Positions 25,640 through 38,005 of a stretch of DNA of 64,000 nt are shown in pieces. Made by a program: the position numbers and the translations under genes. Position 1 is the first letter of the stretch. Each line of letters opens with the position of its first letter. Origin of the DNA: Nocardioides sp. T2.26MG-1 (GTDB taxonomy: Bacteria > Actinomycetota > Actinomycetes > Propionibacteriales > Nocardioidaceae); assembly GCF_950101795.1 (NCBI RefSeq), contig NZ_CATNLZ010000001.1, forward strand, positions 929,133 through 993,132, in the 5' to 3' direction. Under the pieces are notes generated by a model. The model saw nothing but the letters and a program-made list of their open reading frames with translations. It did no database searches and had not been told where the DNA came from.

Positions 25640-26101
25640 GTGCTGCCAGCGCCCACCCGCCGACTCCGCTTCCGTGAGATGACCCGGGCCGACCAGGCCG
25701 ACATCGCCAGGCTGGACACCGGCGGATCCCGTGGCCCGGCGGACTGGATCGAGTGGAACCTGGGCAACTACGCCGAGCACGGCTTCGGGCTCTGGGTGGT
25801 CGAGACCCACGACGGCGACTTCATCGGCGACTGCGGACTGACGATGCAGGAGGTCGACGGCGACTGGCTCGTCGAGGCCGGGTGGCACGTCCGGCCGGAT
25901 GCGCGCCGGATGGGGTACGCCTCGGAGTCCGCAGCAGCCGTCCGTGACGCAGCCGCCGAGTCCGGGATCTCGCACCTGATCGCGATCATCCGGCCCCACA
26001 ACATCGCCTCTCAGGGAGTCGCCGCGAAGATCGGCCTCCGGCTCGAACGCGAGGTGCACAAGAACGGCGGACCCGCACTGGTGTTCGGCGCCGACCTCTG
26101 A
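25640..26101 (+). CDS. GNAT family N-acetyltransferase (RimJ/RimL type)
   Basis: This 153-residue protein starts LPAPTRRLRFREMTRADQAD and has the GNAT motifs GWHVRPDARRMGYASESAAA (acetyl-CoA loop in the R-x-x-G-Y form) and a C-terminal NIASQGVAAKIGLRLE. The length and motifs fit single-domain acetyltransferases acting on protein N-termini or small amines. The GTG at 25640 is the likely start, though no strong ribosome site is seen. It stands alone after the NmrA-like gene. Confidence 0.85.
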   Translation: MLPAPTRRLRFREMTRADQADIARLDTGGSRGPADWIEWNLGNYAEHGFGLWVVETHDGDFIGDCGLTMQEVDGDWLVEAGWHVRPDARRMGYASESAAAVRDAAAESGISHLIAIIRPHNIASQGVAAKIGLRLEREVHKNGGPALVFGADL

Positions 26102-26211
26102 CCACGACGGCGGTGGCCACCTCATGAAGGACGGGCCCGTGGCGTTGCGGCGATGAGTTCCGTCGTCTCAGGAGGTCCAGTCACCACACGAATGCGTCGG
26201 AAGGAACAGCA

Positions 26212-26856
26212 GTGCCCCAGATGGTGAGGGTCCACAACTTCAACGTGTCGAGCGACGGGTACGCCGCCGGGGAGGGTCAGAGCCTGGAGCGCCCGTTCGG
26301 CCATGCCGACCCCGCCGCGCTGTTCTCGTGGACCGGCGCGACGGCGAGCTGGCCGACGCGCACGGACCCCGGCGGCACCCGCGGCCTCGACGACTACCTG
26401 GTGCGCGACTTCCACCGCAACATCGGCGCAGAGATCATGGGCCGCAACAAGTTCGACCCGCACCGTGGTCCGTGGCGCGACCTCGACTGGCAGGGCTGGT
26501 GGGGTGACGAGCCGCCGTTCCACACCCCGGTCTTCGTCATGACCCACCACGAGCGTCCGTCGTTCACGCTCTCCGACACCACGTTCCACTTCGTCAACGG
26601 CGACGCCCAGGATGTGCTGGAGCTCGCGCTGGCAGCCGCCGACGGCAAGGACGTCCGCCTCGGGGGTGGCGCGGACACCATCCGGCAGTTCCTCGACGCC
26701 GATCTCGTCGACACGTTGCACGTGGCCGTCGCCCCGGTGGAGCTCGGCGCCGGATCCCGGCTGTGGAGCTCTCCCGAGGAGCTCCTCGACCGCTACCACC
26801 GCGACGTCGTGCCCAGCGACAGCGGTGTCGTCCACCACCTCTTCTGGCGGAAGTGA
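26212..26856 (+). CDS. Dihydrofolate reductase-fold protein (RibD C-terminal family)
   Basis: This 214-residue protein has the strand/helix order of the RibD_C/DHFR-like family: RVHNFNVSSDGYAAGEGQSL at the start, EIMGRNKFDP in the middle, VFVMTHHERPSF and the NADPH-loop LGGGADTIRQFLDADLVDTL. Members are reductases of unknown substrate. The start is GTG at 26212; an ATG three codons later is also possible. Its 3' end converges on the thiamin operon, leaving only 27 nt. Confidence 0.85.
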   Translation: MPQMVRVHNFNVSSDGYAAGEGQSLERPFGHADPAALFSWTGATASWPTRTDPGGTRGLDDYLVRDFHRNIGAEIMGRNKFDPHRGPWRDLDWQGWWGDEPPFHTPVFVMTHHERPSFTLSDTTFHFVNGDAQDVLELALAAADGKDVRLGGGADTIRQFLDADLVDTLHVAVAPVELGAGSRLWSSPEELLDRYHRDVVPSDSGVVHHLFWRK

Positions 26857-26883
26857 CCGGGCGACATCGATCGCGCTGACGTC

Positions 26884-27689
26884 TCAGCGGTGACTGTCGG
26901 CGAAGTGGTCCAGGGGGCCGTGGCCGTGACCGAGCTGCCAGGACGCTCCGCTGCTGAGCGCCCGGAAGACGTAGTCCTTGGCCGTCCGGAGCGCCTCGGC
27001 CGGCGTCGCTCCTGCGGCGAGCATCGCGGCCACCGCCGCCGCGAAGGTGCAGCCGGTGCCGTGGTTGTTGGCCGTCGGCACGCGAGGCGCCGAGAGGTCG
27101 TAGACCGACGTACCGTCCCAGACGACGTCGACGGCCTGGTCCGTGCTGTCGGCGACGGGGTGGCCGCCCTTGACGACGACGGCGGCCGGGCCGAGAGCTC
27201 CCAGGGCCCGAGCCGCCTCGCGCTGCTCGGCGAGACAACGGATCGGTACGCCGAGCAGCACCTCCGCCTCGCGCAGGTTGGGCGTCACCAGGGCCGCGTG
27301 CGGCAGCAGCTCCTCGACGTAGCGCGACTCGGCCGCGGGATCGAGCAGGTGGTCGCCGCTGGAGGCGACCATCACGGGGTCGACGACCAGGTGCGGCAGT
27401 CGGCCCGCCGCGGCGAGCTCGGCGACCGCGGAGACGATGAGGGGGGTGCCGAGCATGCCGGTCTTCACCGCGGCGACGGCGAAGTCGTCGAGGACCGCCT
27501 CGACCTGCGCGACGACGAACTCCGCCGGCACCGGGTGGATGCCGGCGACGCCGCGGGTGTTCTGGGCGGTCAGGGCGGTCACCGCACAGGTGCCGTAGAC
27601 GCCGAGCGCCGCGAACGTCTTCAGGTCGGCCTGGAGGCCCGCGCCCCCACCCGAGTCGGAGCCGGCGATCGTCAGTGCGACGGCCGGCG

Positions 27690-27693
<4 letters not shown>
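26884..27693 (-). CDS. thiD: Hydroxymethylpyrimidine/phosphomethylpyrimidine kinase
   Basis: This 269-residue ribokinase-fold enzyme phosphorylates HMP and HMP-P for thiamin synthesis. Signatures are [20 protein letters not shown] at the start, [28 protein letters not shown] and [14 protein letters not shown] with the catalytic Asp/Cys region. It is the last gene of the seven-gene thi operon, with an ATGA overlap to the preceding tenI/thiE-like gene, under the TPP riboswitch at 32353-32440. Confidence 0.95.
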
Positions 27694-30379
<2,686 letters not shown>

Positions 30380-30383
<4 letters not shown>

Positions 30384-31006
30384 CGTGCTCCCGCCAACGA
30401 GCGCAGGAGCTCGCGCGTCGCCTCGGCCGGGTCGGCCGCCTCCGAGATCGCGCTCACCACCGCCACCCCGTGCGCGCCGGCGGCCAGCAGCTCGGGGACC
30501 TGCCGGGCCGTGACACCGCCGATCGCGACGACCGGGACACCCACCGCCCGGGCGACCGCGCCGACGGCAGCCGGACCGAGCGGCGCCGGCAGTCCGGCCT
30601 TCGTCTCCGTGGCGTACGCCGGCCCCACGCCCAGGTAGTCGGCCCCCTCCGCGACCAGGGCGGCGGCCCGCTCGGGATCCCGGACCGTGGCCCCGACCAG
30701 GTGGCCGGGCCCCGCGATCCGGCGTACCGCCGCGACCGGCAGGTCCTCGAGACCCACGTGCGTCCCCGCGGCACCGGCGGCGAGCGCCACGTCGACGCGG
30801 TCGTCGACGATGCAGGTCGTCCCCGCGGGGGTGCAGATCTCCACCGCACGACGCGCCAGCTCGTAGAGCGCGCGGTCGGTGCCGTCCTTGGCGCGGACCT
30901 GCACCACGGGCGCGCCCGCGGCGACGGCGCGGGCGATCACCCCGAGCGCGTCCCGACCGGTGCGCGCATCGGTGACCACGTGCAGGCGGCCCACCCCGGG
31001 GCTCAT
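30380..31006 (-). CDS. thiE: Thiamin-phosphate synthase
   Basis: This 208-residue TIM-barrel joins HMP-PP and thiazole phosphate. It keeps the catalytic motifs VQVRAKDG, CIVDDRVDVALAAGAAGTHV and LGVGPAYATETKAG, plus VAIGGVTARQVPELLAAGA. It is the authentic ThiE of the operon, whereas 27690-28268 is a divergent paralogue. Its start ATG overlaps the permease stop by 4 nt. Confidence 0.92.
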
Positions 31007-32346
31007 CGCAGGCTCCGGGCGCGCACCGCGGCCGGCAGCGTGAGCAGCGCGGTGAGGACCATCGCGAGCCCGAGGCTGACCAGCGACGCCGACATCCCGT
31101 TGGCGGGGTCGATGCCGAGGTCGCCCTGACGGGCCGACCACCACGTGGTCCACCCCGCCCCCGGACCGGCGAAGAAGGTCGGCAGCGTGAGCTGGTAGGC
31201 GACGAAGCCGGCGACCCACGGCACCGCCAGCAGCGGCCGCGCCGGCGCCGTCTCCGAGACGTCCCACGCCCCGCGAGGCACCAGGTAGTAGACCACGACG
31301 AGCACGCCGACCAGCGGGACGAAGACCGAGCCGATCAGGAACAGGAACGGCTCGTAGGCCACGATGTCGAAGCCCAGCGCCAGCAGCGTCGCCGCCGACC
31401 CCACGCCCACCGCGAGGACCCGGCGGTCCCACCGGGCCACGATGTTCTGGCTCGACACGGCGGTCGAGTAGATGTTGGCGAAGGCCTCGTCCAGCTCCAC
31501 GACCACCAGGACCAGGAGCGCGAGCCCGCCGAGCGGCGCCGCCAGGAGCGCGTCGACGACGTCCAGCCCGCCGGCGCCGTACGCCGCCAGCGCGAGCATG
31601 CCCAGGGTGAAGAAGACGACGGTCGCCGCGCCGTAGCCAACGGCCGCGCCCACCCCCGCCGACCGGGTGCTGCGCACGTGCCGGGTGTAGTCGGCGGCCA
31701 GCGGAGCCCACGAGACGGGCAGCGCGATCACCACGTCGACCGCGGACCAGAACGAGGTCGCGCTCCCCACCTCAGCCCGGGCGGGCAGGGGCTGGCGGAG
31801 CACCTGGACGAACAGGTACACCACCGCCGCGAGGGCGACCCAGACCGCGTACCGCGCCAGCAGCCGCACGACCCCCAGTGGGCGCAGGGCCATCACGGTC
31901 GCCGCCAGCCCGGCGAGGACGACGTACGGCCACTGCGGCCCGCCGACGATGCGCGAGGCCGACTCGGCGATCACCACGATCTCGAACGTCGCCCACCCCA
32001 CGCACTGGGCCAGGTTCGCCACCGTGGGCACGTACGACGCCCGGCCGCCGAGCAGGCCCCGCAGCAGCACCATCGCGGGGACGCCCTCGCGGGCCCCCGG
32101 CGCGGCCGCCAGCCCCAGGAGCGCTCCGCCGATGACCGCGCCGACCACGATCGCGAGCAGGCTCGTCCAGAGGGGGCGGCCCGGCAGCACGACGTACACG
32201 GCGGCCACCGGCAGCAGGAGACTGATGCCCAGGTTCCACCAGAACGCGGTGCTCGCGACGAGTCCCAGCGACCGCGGTGGAGGCTCCGCCAGCGTCAGCG
32301 GTGCGTCCGGTGTCCCGCTGGGACGAGGCTCGACAGACGTGTCCAT
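31003..32346 (-). CDS. cytX: NCS1 family permease, probable HMP transporter (CytX)
   Basis: This 447-residue protein has about 12 membrane segments and belongs to the cytosine/purine permease family. NCS1 proteins directly downstream of a TPP riboswitch are known as CytX and are thought to import hydroxymethylpyrimidine. It starts MDTSVEPRPSGTPDAPLTLA and has the first NCS1 helix FWWNLGISLLLPVAAVYVVL. The operon has no thiC, so uptake of HMP may feed ThiD, or thiC is elsewhere. Confidence 0.88.
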   Translation of the reverse strand: MDTSVEPRPSGTPDAPLTLAEPPPRSLGLVASTAFWWNLGISLLLPVAAVYVVLPGRPLWTSLLAIVVGAVIGGALLGLAAAPGAREGVPAMVLLRGLLGGRASYVPTVANLAQCVGWATFEIVVIAESASRIVGGPQWPYVVLAGLAATVMALRPLGVVRLLARYAVWVALAAVVYLFVQVLRQPLPARAEVGSATSFWSAVDVVIALPVSWAPLAADYTRHVRSTRSAGVGAAVGYGAATVVFFTLGMLALAAYGAGGLDVVDALLAAPLGGLALLVLVVVELDEAFANIYSTAVSSQNIVARWDRRVLAVGVGSAATLLALGFDIVAYEPFLFLIGSVFVPLVGVLVVVYYLVPRGAWDVSETAPARPLLAVPWVAGFVAYQLTLPTFFAGPGAGWTTWWSARQGDLGIDPANGMSASLVSLGLAMVLTALLTLPAAVRARSLR

Positions 32347-32352
32347 GCGCGC

Positions 32353-32440
32353 TCCCTACGCCGGCATTACCCGGTCAGGTTCAAGCGGTCAGCGGCACAT
32401 CCAGCCGCAATCTCAGCCCGGTTCCTCCGAGCACCCGCAC
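32353..32440 (-). promoter_or_regulatory. TPP riboswitch (THI element)
   Basis: On the minus strand the region holds the conserved THI-box blocks in order: CGGGTGCTCGG, CTGAGA, a variable stem, then GAACCTGACCGGGTAATGCC and GCGTAGGGA, ending 6-7 nt before the cytX ATG. It should turn the cytX-thiE-thiO-thiS-thiG-tenI-thiD operon off when thiamin pyrophosphate is plentiful. The closeness to the start suggests translational control. Confidence 0.96.
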
Positions 32441-32517
32441 ACAACGACCCGCACCATACACGCCGGTCGAGCGCCCGCGGGACGACGACCGACGCCGGGC
32501 GGTGTAGGACTGCGGGC

Positions 32518-33409
32518 ATGACCAACCACGGACCCCAGACGGCCCGACGGCTCTGGCAGCTGCTCGAGCCGATCCACGCCGTCACCTACTTCTCGCCCGA
32601 GCCGCTGGCCGCGCTGCGGGCCGCGGGCTACCGCGGGTTCTGGATGGGCTACTTCGCCGGGCGCGCCGCGCCGCTGGGCCCGGCGTCGGCCGAGCTCACC
32701 CACGCGGTCTTCTACAACTTCGCGTTCGAGCACGTGGCGCGGGCGCTCCCGGACGCCTGGGGGTACGCCGCCCCCGAGGCAGCCCTCGCCGCCCGGCTGG
32801 AAGGGTCGGTCGCCGCCCTGAATCGACACCTCGGGGGCCGCCACCTCGGGGGAGGTACGCCGGACGCCGCGGTCGGCCGGGCCGCGGAGCTCGCCGAGCG
32901 CGCCGCCGGGGCCGCGCCGCTCGAGGGGCGCCCGCTGTTCGCGGCCAACCGCGCCCTGGCCCAGCCCGACGAGCCGCTCGCCCGGCTGTGGCAGGCCGCC
33001 ACCCTGCTGCGCGAGCACCGCGGCGACGGGCACGTCGCGGCCCTGGTCACCGCCGGGATCGGGGGGGCGGGAGTCGCACGTCCTCCACGCGCTCGCGACG
33101 GGGACCCCCGCCGAGGTCTACGCGATGGCCCGCAGGCTCGGACCGGGTGAGTGGGACCGGCTCCGCGCCGGGCTCGAGGGGCGGGGCCTCATCGACCCCG
33201 ACGGATCGCTCACCCCCGCCGGCCGGGAGCTCAAGCAGTCGGTGGAGGACCAGACCGACCGGGCGGCGGCGACGGCGTACGCCGGCCTCGACGAGCACGA
33301 GATCGACCAGCTGGTGGCGGACCTTCGACCGATCACCGCCGCGGTCGTGGCCACCGGTGAGATCCCGGCCCGGACCCCGATCGGCCTCGACCTGGACGAC
33401 GCTCGGTGA
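32518..33409 (+). pseudogene. SCO6745-family protein gene, frameshifted at a G7 run
   Basis: The first frame from ATG 32518 (PQTARRLWQLLEPIHAVTYF, then GYRGFWMGYFAGRAAPLGP) and a second frame to 33409 (ALATGTPAEVYAMARRLGPG, ending ARTPIGLDLDDAR) together make a full SCO6745-type actinobacterial protein of about 296 residues, unknown function, with a winged-helix-like C-terminal half. They meet at GGGGGGG (33061-33067); six Gs would give an unbroken IGGRESH junction. It may be a real slippage mutation, a phase-variable tract or a sequencing error. It is divergent from the thi operon. Confidence 0.8.
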
Positions 33410-33431
33410 CGCCCGGTAGGCCGGCGGCGGC

Positions 33432-34088
33432 TCAGCCGACGGCGGTGACCTTGCCCGGCCAGGTCCGGCGGGCGCGCTCGAGCAGCCGCGGCGACGGGCC
33501 GACCAGCACCACCTGCTCCACCGCCGCGAGCGCCGGGCTGTCGGCCCAGGAGTCGGTGTACATCACGGTCCAGGGTCGAGGTACGTCGGCGGCCTGGAGG
33601 GCCGCGAGCTTGCGGGCACCGTAGTTGTGCGGGCGCATCCGGACGCCGCCGGGAGCGGGCGCCAGCTCGGAGGCGATCAGCTCGGCGTCCCGGAGGCCGA
33701 CCTCGTCGAGCAACGTGCGCGCCAGGGTCTGCTCGGTGGCGGTGAGGACGACGACGCGGTCGCCTGCGGCGAGGTGTCGTCGTGCGGCGTCGAGACCCGC
33801 GGGGCGCAGCCAGGCCGGGGTGCGCGCGAACTCCAGCGCCAGCCGGCGCGTCCCCTCCCTGGCCCGGTCGACGTCCCGCCCCAGCAGGGCGAGCCGGACG
33901 AGGTAGCGCGAGACCGGTGCCCGCCACTGCGGCCACGGGCCGGTGGCGGCCATCAGGGGCAGCGCGGGCAGCGCCAGCACCAGCCGCCACGGGGCGCGCA
34001 CCAGGCGGCGGCTCACCAGCGTCGCGAACGTGTCCCGGGTCGTGATCACGCCGTCGAGGTCGAAGACGACGGTGGCGCGGCCGCTCAC
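33432..34088 (-). CDS. HAD-superfamily phosphatase (subfamily IB, SerB-like)
   Basis: This 218-residue protein has the HAD motif I VVFDLDGVIT (nucleophile Asp10, Asp12), a helical cap with many Arg and Leu residues, motif II VVVLTATEQTL and motif III/IV around YTDSWADSPAL. This matches the HAD-IB group of small-molecule phosphatases. The GTG start overlaps the GntR regulator stop (GTGA), so it is co-transcribed with it and linked to the divergent catabolic module. It may dephosphorylate an intermediate of that pathway. Confidence 0.85.
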   Translation of the reverse strand: MSGRATVVFDLDGVITTRDTFATLVSRRLVRAPWRLVLALPALPLMAATGPWPQWRAPVSRYLVRLALLGRDVDRAREGTRRLALEFARTPAWLRPAGLDAARRHLAAGDRVVVLTATEQTLARTLLDEVGLRDAELIASELAPAPGGVRMRPHNYGARKLAALQAADVPRPWTVMYTDSWADSPALAAVEQVVLVGPSPRLLERARRTWPGKVTAVG

Positions 34089-34834
34089 CCGGCGACCGAG
34101 GCGCTGACCTCGAACGCCGCTCGGTCGGCGCGGTAGACGTCTCGGGCGAACTCCACGCAGCGGTCGTCCTGGTCGAACGTCCGCCGCGTCAGCAGGATCC
34201 CGCTGGATGCGGCTCGCACCGCGAGGCGATCGCAGGACTCCTCGTCGAGCACGATCGACTCGATCACGGCTGTCGAGCGCGTCATCCGCACGCCGTACTG
34301 CTCGCGCAGCAGCTGCCACAGCGACCCCGCCACCTCGATGTCGAGGATCCCGGGCGTGAGCGATGCAGGGAAGTACGTCGTCTCGATCGCCAGCGGCTCG
34401 CCCTCCATCAGCCGCAGCCGCCGGAAGGCGTGCACGGTGTCGTCGTCGGCCAGGCCCAGTGCGGTGCGGGCCCGGGTGGCGCCGTTGCCGACGCCGGTGA
34501 GGGCCTTGGTCCACAGCAGCTGCGCCGAGGCGTTCCGGCCGAGGCGGTCGGCCTCTCGGGAGAAGCTCCCGATCTGGAACCGCACGCGCGGCTCGGCCAC
34601 GAACGTGCCGCGCGGCGGGCGCCGGTAGACGTGACCCTCGCTCTCCAACAGCATCAGCGCCTGGCGCGCGGTCATCCGGCTCACCCCGAACTGCTCGCTG
34701 AGCTCGCGCTCGGAGGGCACCAGCGTGTGCGGCGCCAGGTGCTCGTCGAGGATCCGCTCGCGCAGCTCGGCGGCGATGGCGACGTACCGGGGGGAGCGGG
34801 AGCCCTCTCGCTGGGTGGTGACCACGGCCCTCAC
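34085..34834 (-). CDS. GntR/HutC family transcriptional regulator
   Basis: This 249-residue protein has an N-terminal GntR winged helix (about 16-80: IAAELRERILDEHLAPHTLV, then LSEQFGVSRMTARQALMLL) and a C-terminal UTRA ligand domain (95-245), the HutC layout. UTRA proteins usually bind small metabolites such as sugar or amine phosphates. The divergent 170-bp region holds two GGTCTATACC-type palindromes, the known HutC-like operator form. It is therefore the likely repressor of the permease-kinase-dehydrogenase operon at 35005-40725. Confidence 0.9.
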   Translation of the reverse strand: MRAVVTTQREGSRSPRYVAIAAELRERILDEHLAPHTLVPSERELSEQFGVSRMTARQALMLLESEGHVYRRPPRGTFVAEPRVRFQIGSFSREADRLGRNASAQLLWTKALTGVGNGATRARTALGLADDDTVHAFRRLRLMEGEPLAIETTYFPASLTPGILDIEVAGSLWQLLREQYGVRMTRSTAVIESIVLDEESCDRLAVRAASSGILLTRRTFDQDDRCVEFARDVYRADRAAFEVSASVAG

Positions 34835-34852
34835 GATACGCGCACAGCCCGC

Positions 34853-34866
34853 TTGGTCTATACCAA
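34853..34866. promoter_or_regulatory. HutC/GntR-type operator 1
   Basis: TTGGTCTATACCAA is a near-perfect palindrome with the GGTCTATACC core of HutC/DasR-type sites. It lies 18 bp upstream of the GntR start codon and probably gives autoregulation. Confidence 0.6.
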
Positions 34867-34912
34867 ACCACCGGCGGAGCCCGCGACCTTGGCACGAGTT
34901 GTGGGCAAGTCA

Positions 34913-34971
34913 TTGACAAACGGCGCCGACGGGTCGATCTTGGTACGGACCATACGGTATAGACCATACCG
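34913..34971 (+). promoter_or_regulatory. Permease-operon promoter with HutC/GntR-type operator 2
   Basis: TTGACA (34913-34918) is a good -35. The palindrome CGGTAT-AGACC-ATACCG (34955-34971), containing GGTATAGACC (the reverse complement of operator 1), covers the expected start-of-transcription region. A further GGTACGGACC at 34942 resembles a third half-conserved site. This fits repression by the divergent GntR protein. Confidence 0.55.
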
Positions 34972-35004
34972 TGCGGACTACCATGACCGACGAACGGAGG
35001 AGCC

Positions 35005-36567
35005 GTGACCGCTCCGCACAGTGATCGATCCTCGGGCCACGAGGGCCAGCGGCAGGCAGGCGTGACCGCTGAGCTCACCGAGAACTACCGGCACGACAAG
35101 ATGGCCCGCGAACTCGGCTGGTACGCCTCGTTCGCCGTGGCCTTCGGGTTCGTCTCGATCGCGACCGGCATCTTCACCACGTACGGCGCGGTCCTGAACA
35201 GCTCCGGGCCCCGGGGCATCTGGGCGTGGCCGATCGCGGTCGTCGGCCAGCTGGCCGTCGCGCTCATCTTCGGCGCGCTCGCCGCCCGGATCCCGATCAG
35301 CGGCTACGCCTACCAGTGGGTGTCCCGGATCGCGAACCCGATCGCCGGGTGGGTGATGGGCTGGGTCTCGTTCACGTTCCTCGGCGTGGTCGTGATCGCG
35401 GTCGACTACACCATCGCCGCCACGATCCTCCCGGAGCTCTTCGGCTACACCTACACCCTGCAGAACGCCTGGGCCATCACCGCCGTCGTCGTCCTGGTGC
35501 AGGCGGTCCTCGTCGCCTGGTCGACCCGGATGACCAACAAGGTCAACCAGGTCGCGGTGACCATCCAGATCATCGGGATGATCAGCCTGACCGTGCTGCT
35601 GTTCGTCGTCGGCGCGGTCACCGGGGCCCTCGACTTCGGCACGCTCTTCGAGTCCAAGCCGGTCACCAGCGAGGGCTACTGGGACTTCGGCGACCTCAAC
35701 CACGCCGGCCCGTTCCCGCTGGCGTTCCTGCTCGGCGCGTTCACGATCGTCGGCTTCGAGTCGGCCGCCAACCTCGCCGAGGAGACCAAGAACCCTGAGC
35801 GGGTGATCCCCAAGGCCATGGCCCAGGCGGTCATTTCGCTGGGCGTCCTCGGCATGCTGTTCCTCATCGCCGTCACCGCGCTGGCCGGCGACACGGCCGA
35901 GCTGGCCACGTCGGCCACCCCGATCGCCACCGTCATCACCGACGTGCTCGGCTCCGTGGTCGGCAACTTCCTGCTGGTGCTGGTCGTGATCTCGATCTTC
36001 TCCTGCGGCCTGGTGATCACCCTCAGCGGCACCCGCCTGGTCTGGGCGATGTCGCGCGACGAACGGTTCCCCGGCTGGCAGAGCCTGCACAAGATCAGCC
36101 ACAGCCGCGGCACCCCGCTCGGCGCCTCGCTGTTCATGCTCGTCGTGGCGCAGGCGATCCTGGCGATCTTCTCGATGTCGGAGGATGCGCTCTTCTCGCT
36201 GTTCTCGGCAGGGACCCTGCTGCCCGCGCTGATCTACGCCGGCACCGTGCTCATGTACGTCCTCAAGCGGCGCTCGCTGCCGCCCAGCCAGGGCTTCAAG
36301 CTCGGCAGGTGGGAGACCCCGATCATCGTGCTCGCATCGGTATGGCTGCTCTACGAGCTCGCGATCTTCCGCGACGAGTCGTTCGCCGAGCCGATCCGCT
36401 ACGCGCTGGTGATGTTCGCGATCGGTGCCGTCTACCTGACCTATCTCCTGATCCGCCACGGCCGCGCCGGCCTGACCATGCCCGACCTCGTCGACGTCGA
36501 CAAGATCCTCGACTCCGACGTCGCCGAGATCGTCGAGATCCCCGAGATCGCCGAGGACCTGCAGTGA
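35005..36567 (+). CDS. APC superfamily amino acid/amine permease
   Basis: This 520-residue protein has 12 hydrophobic segments and the APC core: ELGWYASFAVAFGFVSIATG in helix 1, GYAYQWVSRIANPIAGWVMG, and GFESAANLAEETKNPERVIP at helix 6, the hallmark of amino acid/choline-type transporters. It should import an amino acid or amine by ion coupling. The GTG start follows GGAGGAG. It heads a four-gene operon of a GlpK-like kinase and two flavoproteins, overlapping the kinase by GTGA. An APC carrier instead of a glycerol facilitator is unexpected for this enzyme set. Confidence 0.9.
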   Translation: MTAPHSDRSSGHEGQRQAGVTAELTENYRHDKMARELGWYASFAVAFGFVSIATGIFTTYGAVLNSSGPRGIWAWPIAVVGQLAVALIFGALAARIPISGYAYQWVSRIANPIAGWVMGWVSFTFLGVVVIAVDYTIAATILPELFGYTYTLQNAWAITAVVVLVQAVLVAWSTRMTNKVNQVAVTIQIIGMISLTVLLFVVGAVTGALDFGTLFESKPVTSEGYWDFGDLNHAGPFPLAFLLGAFTIVGFESAANLAEETKNPERVIPKAMAQAVISLGVLGMLFLIAVTALAGDTAELATSATPIATVITDVLGSVVGNFLLVLVVISIFSCGLVITLSGTRLVWAMSRDERFPGWQSLHKISHSRGTPLGASLFMLVVAQAILAIFSMSEDALFSLFSAGTLLPALIYAGTVLMYVLKRRSLPPSQGFKLGRWETPIIVLASVWLLYELAIFRDESFAEPIRYALVMFAIGAVYLTYLLIRHGRAGLTMPDLVDVDKILDSDVAEIVEIPEIAEDLQ

Positions 36568-37976
36568 CGACGGTCCTCACGATCGACCAGGGCACCTCGG
36601 GCACCAAGGCCCTCGTCGTCGACGCTGACGGCCGGGTCCTGGGACTGTCGGAGAAGACCGTCCGTCCCCGCTACCTCCCCGGCGGCGGGGTGGAGCAGGA
36701 CCCGCAGGCGCTCCTCGACTCGGTCCTCGAGGCCGGCCGGGAGGCGGTCGCCACGGCCGGGGTGCCGGTCGACGTGGTCACGCTCTCCAACCAGGGCGAG
36801 ACCGTGCTGGCCTGGGACCCCGACACCGGCCGTCCGCTCTCGGACCTGGTCGTCTGGCAGGACCGGCGCGCCGAGGGGCTGTGCCGCGAGCTCTCGGAGC
36901 ACGAGCAGACGTTCGCCGACCGCACCGGCCTGGTGCTCGACCCGTACTTCTCCGCGCCCAAGCTCGCGTGGCTGCGCCGCAACGTCACCCGCGAAGGCGT
37001 CGCGACGACGTCGGACACCTGGCTGGTGCACCAGCTCACGGGCGAGTTCGTCACCGACGCCTCGACTGCCAGCAGGTCGCTGGTGACGAGCCTCGACACG
37101 GCCGACTGGGACCCGGAGCTGCTCGGCCTCTTCGGGTTGGGGGAGGAGCGCCTGCCCACGATCGTGCCCTGCGACGTCGAGGTCGGCACGACCACGGCGT
37201 TCGGAGGCACCGTCCCGGTGGGCGGGCTGGTCGTCGACCAGCAGGCCGCCCTGGTCGCCGAGGGCTGCCTGGAGCCGGGCGAGGCCAAGTGCACGTTCGG
37301 GACCGGCGCGTTCCTGCTCGCCAACACCGGTACGACGGCGGCCAGGTCCAGCGCCGGCCTCGCGGCCTGTGTCGCCTGGCAGGTCGGTGGGGAGACGACG
37401 TACTGCATCGACGGGCAGGTCTACACCGCCGCGTCTGCGGTCCGCTGGATGGAGCAGCTCGGCTACATCCGCACCGCAGCCGACATGGACGCGGTCGCTG
37501 CCGCCGACGCCGAGGGCGTCCTCGCGGTGCCGGCCCTGGCCGGTCTCGGCGCGCCGTGGTGGCGACCCGACGCCAAGGCGAGCGTCAGCGGGATGACCCT
37601 CTCGACCACGGTGGGCCACCTCGTCACCGCCATCCTGCAGGGCATCGCGGCCCAGGTCGCCGAGCTCGGGGCCGCGGTCGAACGCGATCTCGGGCGGCCC
37701 CTCACCCGGCTCCGGGTCGACGGCGGGCTCACCCAGTGCCGGACGCTGATGCAGGCGGTGGCCGACCTGATGCAGATCGACATCGAGCTCTACCCGTCCC
37801 CGCACGCCACCCCGCTCGGCGCTGCCGCCCTGGCCAGGGTCGCCCATGAGCCGGGCCTGGCCCTCGTCGACGCGGTCGTGCCCTGGGAGCCGAGTCTCGT
37901 CTACTCCCCCCGCTGGTCGGCCGACCGCGCCGCGGACTTCCGCGACCGGTGGAACGCCGCCGCCGCCAACGCCTGA
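36564..37976 (+). CDS. FGGY carbohydrate kinase, GlpK-like
   Basis: This 470-residue kinase has the FGGY phosphate motif TIDQGTSGTKALVV, a LSNQGETVLAW segment, VWQDRR, GLVLDPYFSAPKLAWLR, VDQQAALVAEGCLEPGEAKC with TFGTGAFLLANTG, and VDGGLTQCRTLMQAVADL. These follow glycerol kinase closely, although 470 residues is a little short of about 500. The substrate is thus glycerol or a related C3/C4 polyol or amino-alcohol. It overlaps the permease by 4 nt. A GlpA-like dehydrogenase follows 29 nt later. Confidence 0.9.
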   Translation: MTTVLTIDQGTSGTKALVVDADGRVLGLSEKTVRPRYLPGGGVEQDPQALLDSVLEAGREAVATAGVPVDVVTLSNQGETVLAWDPDTGRPLSDLVVWQDRRAEGLCRELSEHEQTFADRTGLVLDPYFSAPKLAWLRRNVTREGVATTSDTWLVHQLTGEFVTDASTASRSLVTSLDTADWDPELLGLFGLGEERLPTIVPCDVEVGTTTAFGGTVPVGGLVVDQQAALVAEGCLEPGEAKCTFGTGAFLLANTGTTAARSSAGLAACVAWQVGGETTYCIDGQVYTAASAVRWMEQLGYIRTAADMDAVAAADAEGVLAVPALAGLGAPWWRPDAKASVSGMTLSTTVGHLVTAILQGIAAQVAELGAAVERDLGRPLTRLRVDGGLTQCRTLMQAVADLMQIDIELYPSPHATPLGAAALARVAHEPGLALVDAVVPWEPSLVYSPRWSADRAADFRDRWNAAAANA

Positions 37977-38005
37977 CCACTGCTCTCGGAGATCGAGGAA
38001 ACACC

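Noticed and set aside
33061..33067. G7 tract as a proven phase-variation switch
   Set aside because: Other homopolymers in this window show the same single-base problem, so a sequencing error is at least as likely.
34089..35078. Long N-terminal extension of the HAD phosphatase
   Set aside because: It is an out-of-frame shadow of the GntR gene; the GTG overlap with the GntR stop gives a clean start.
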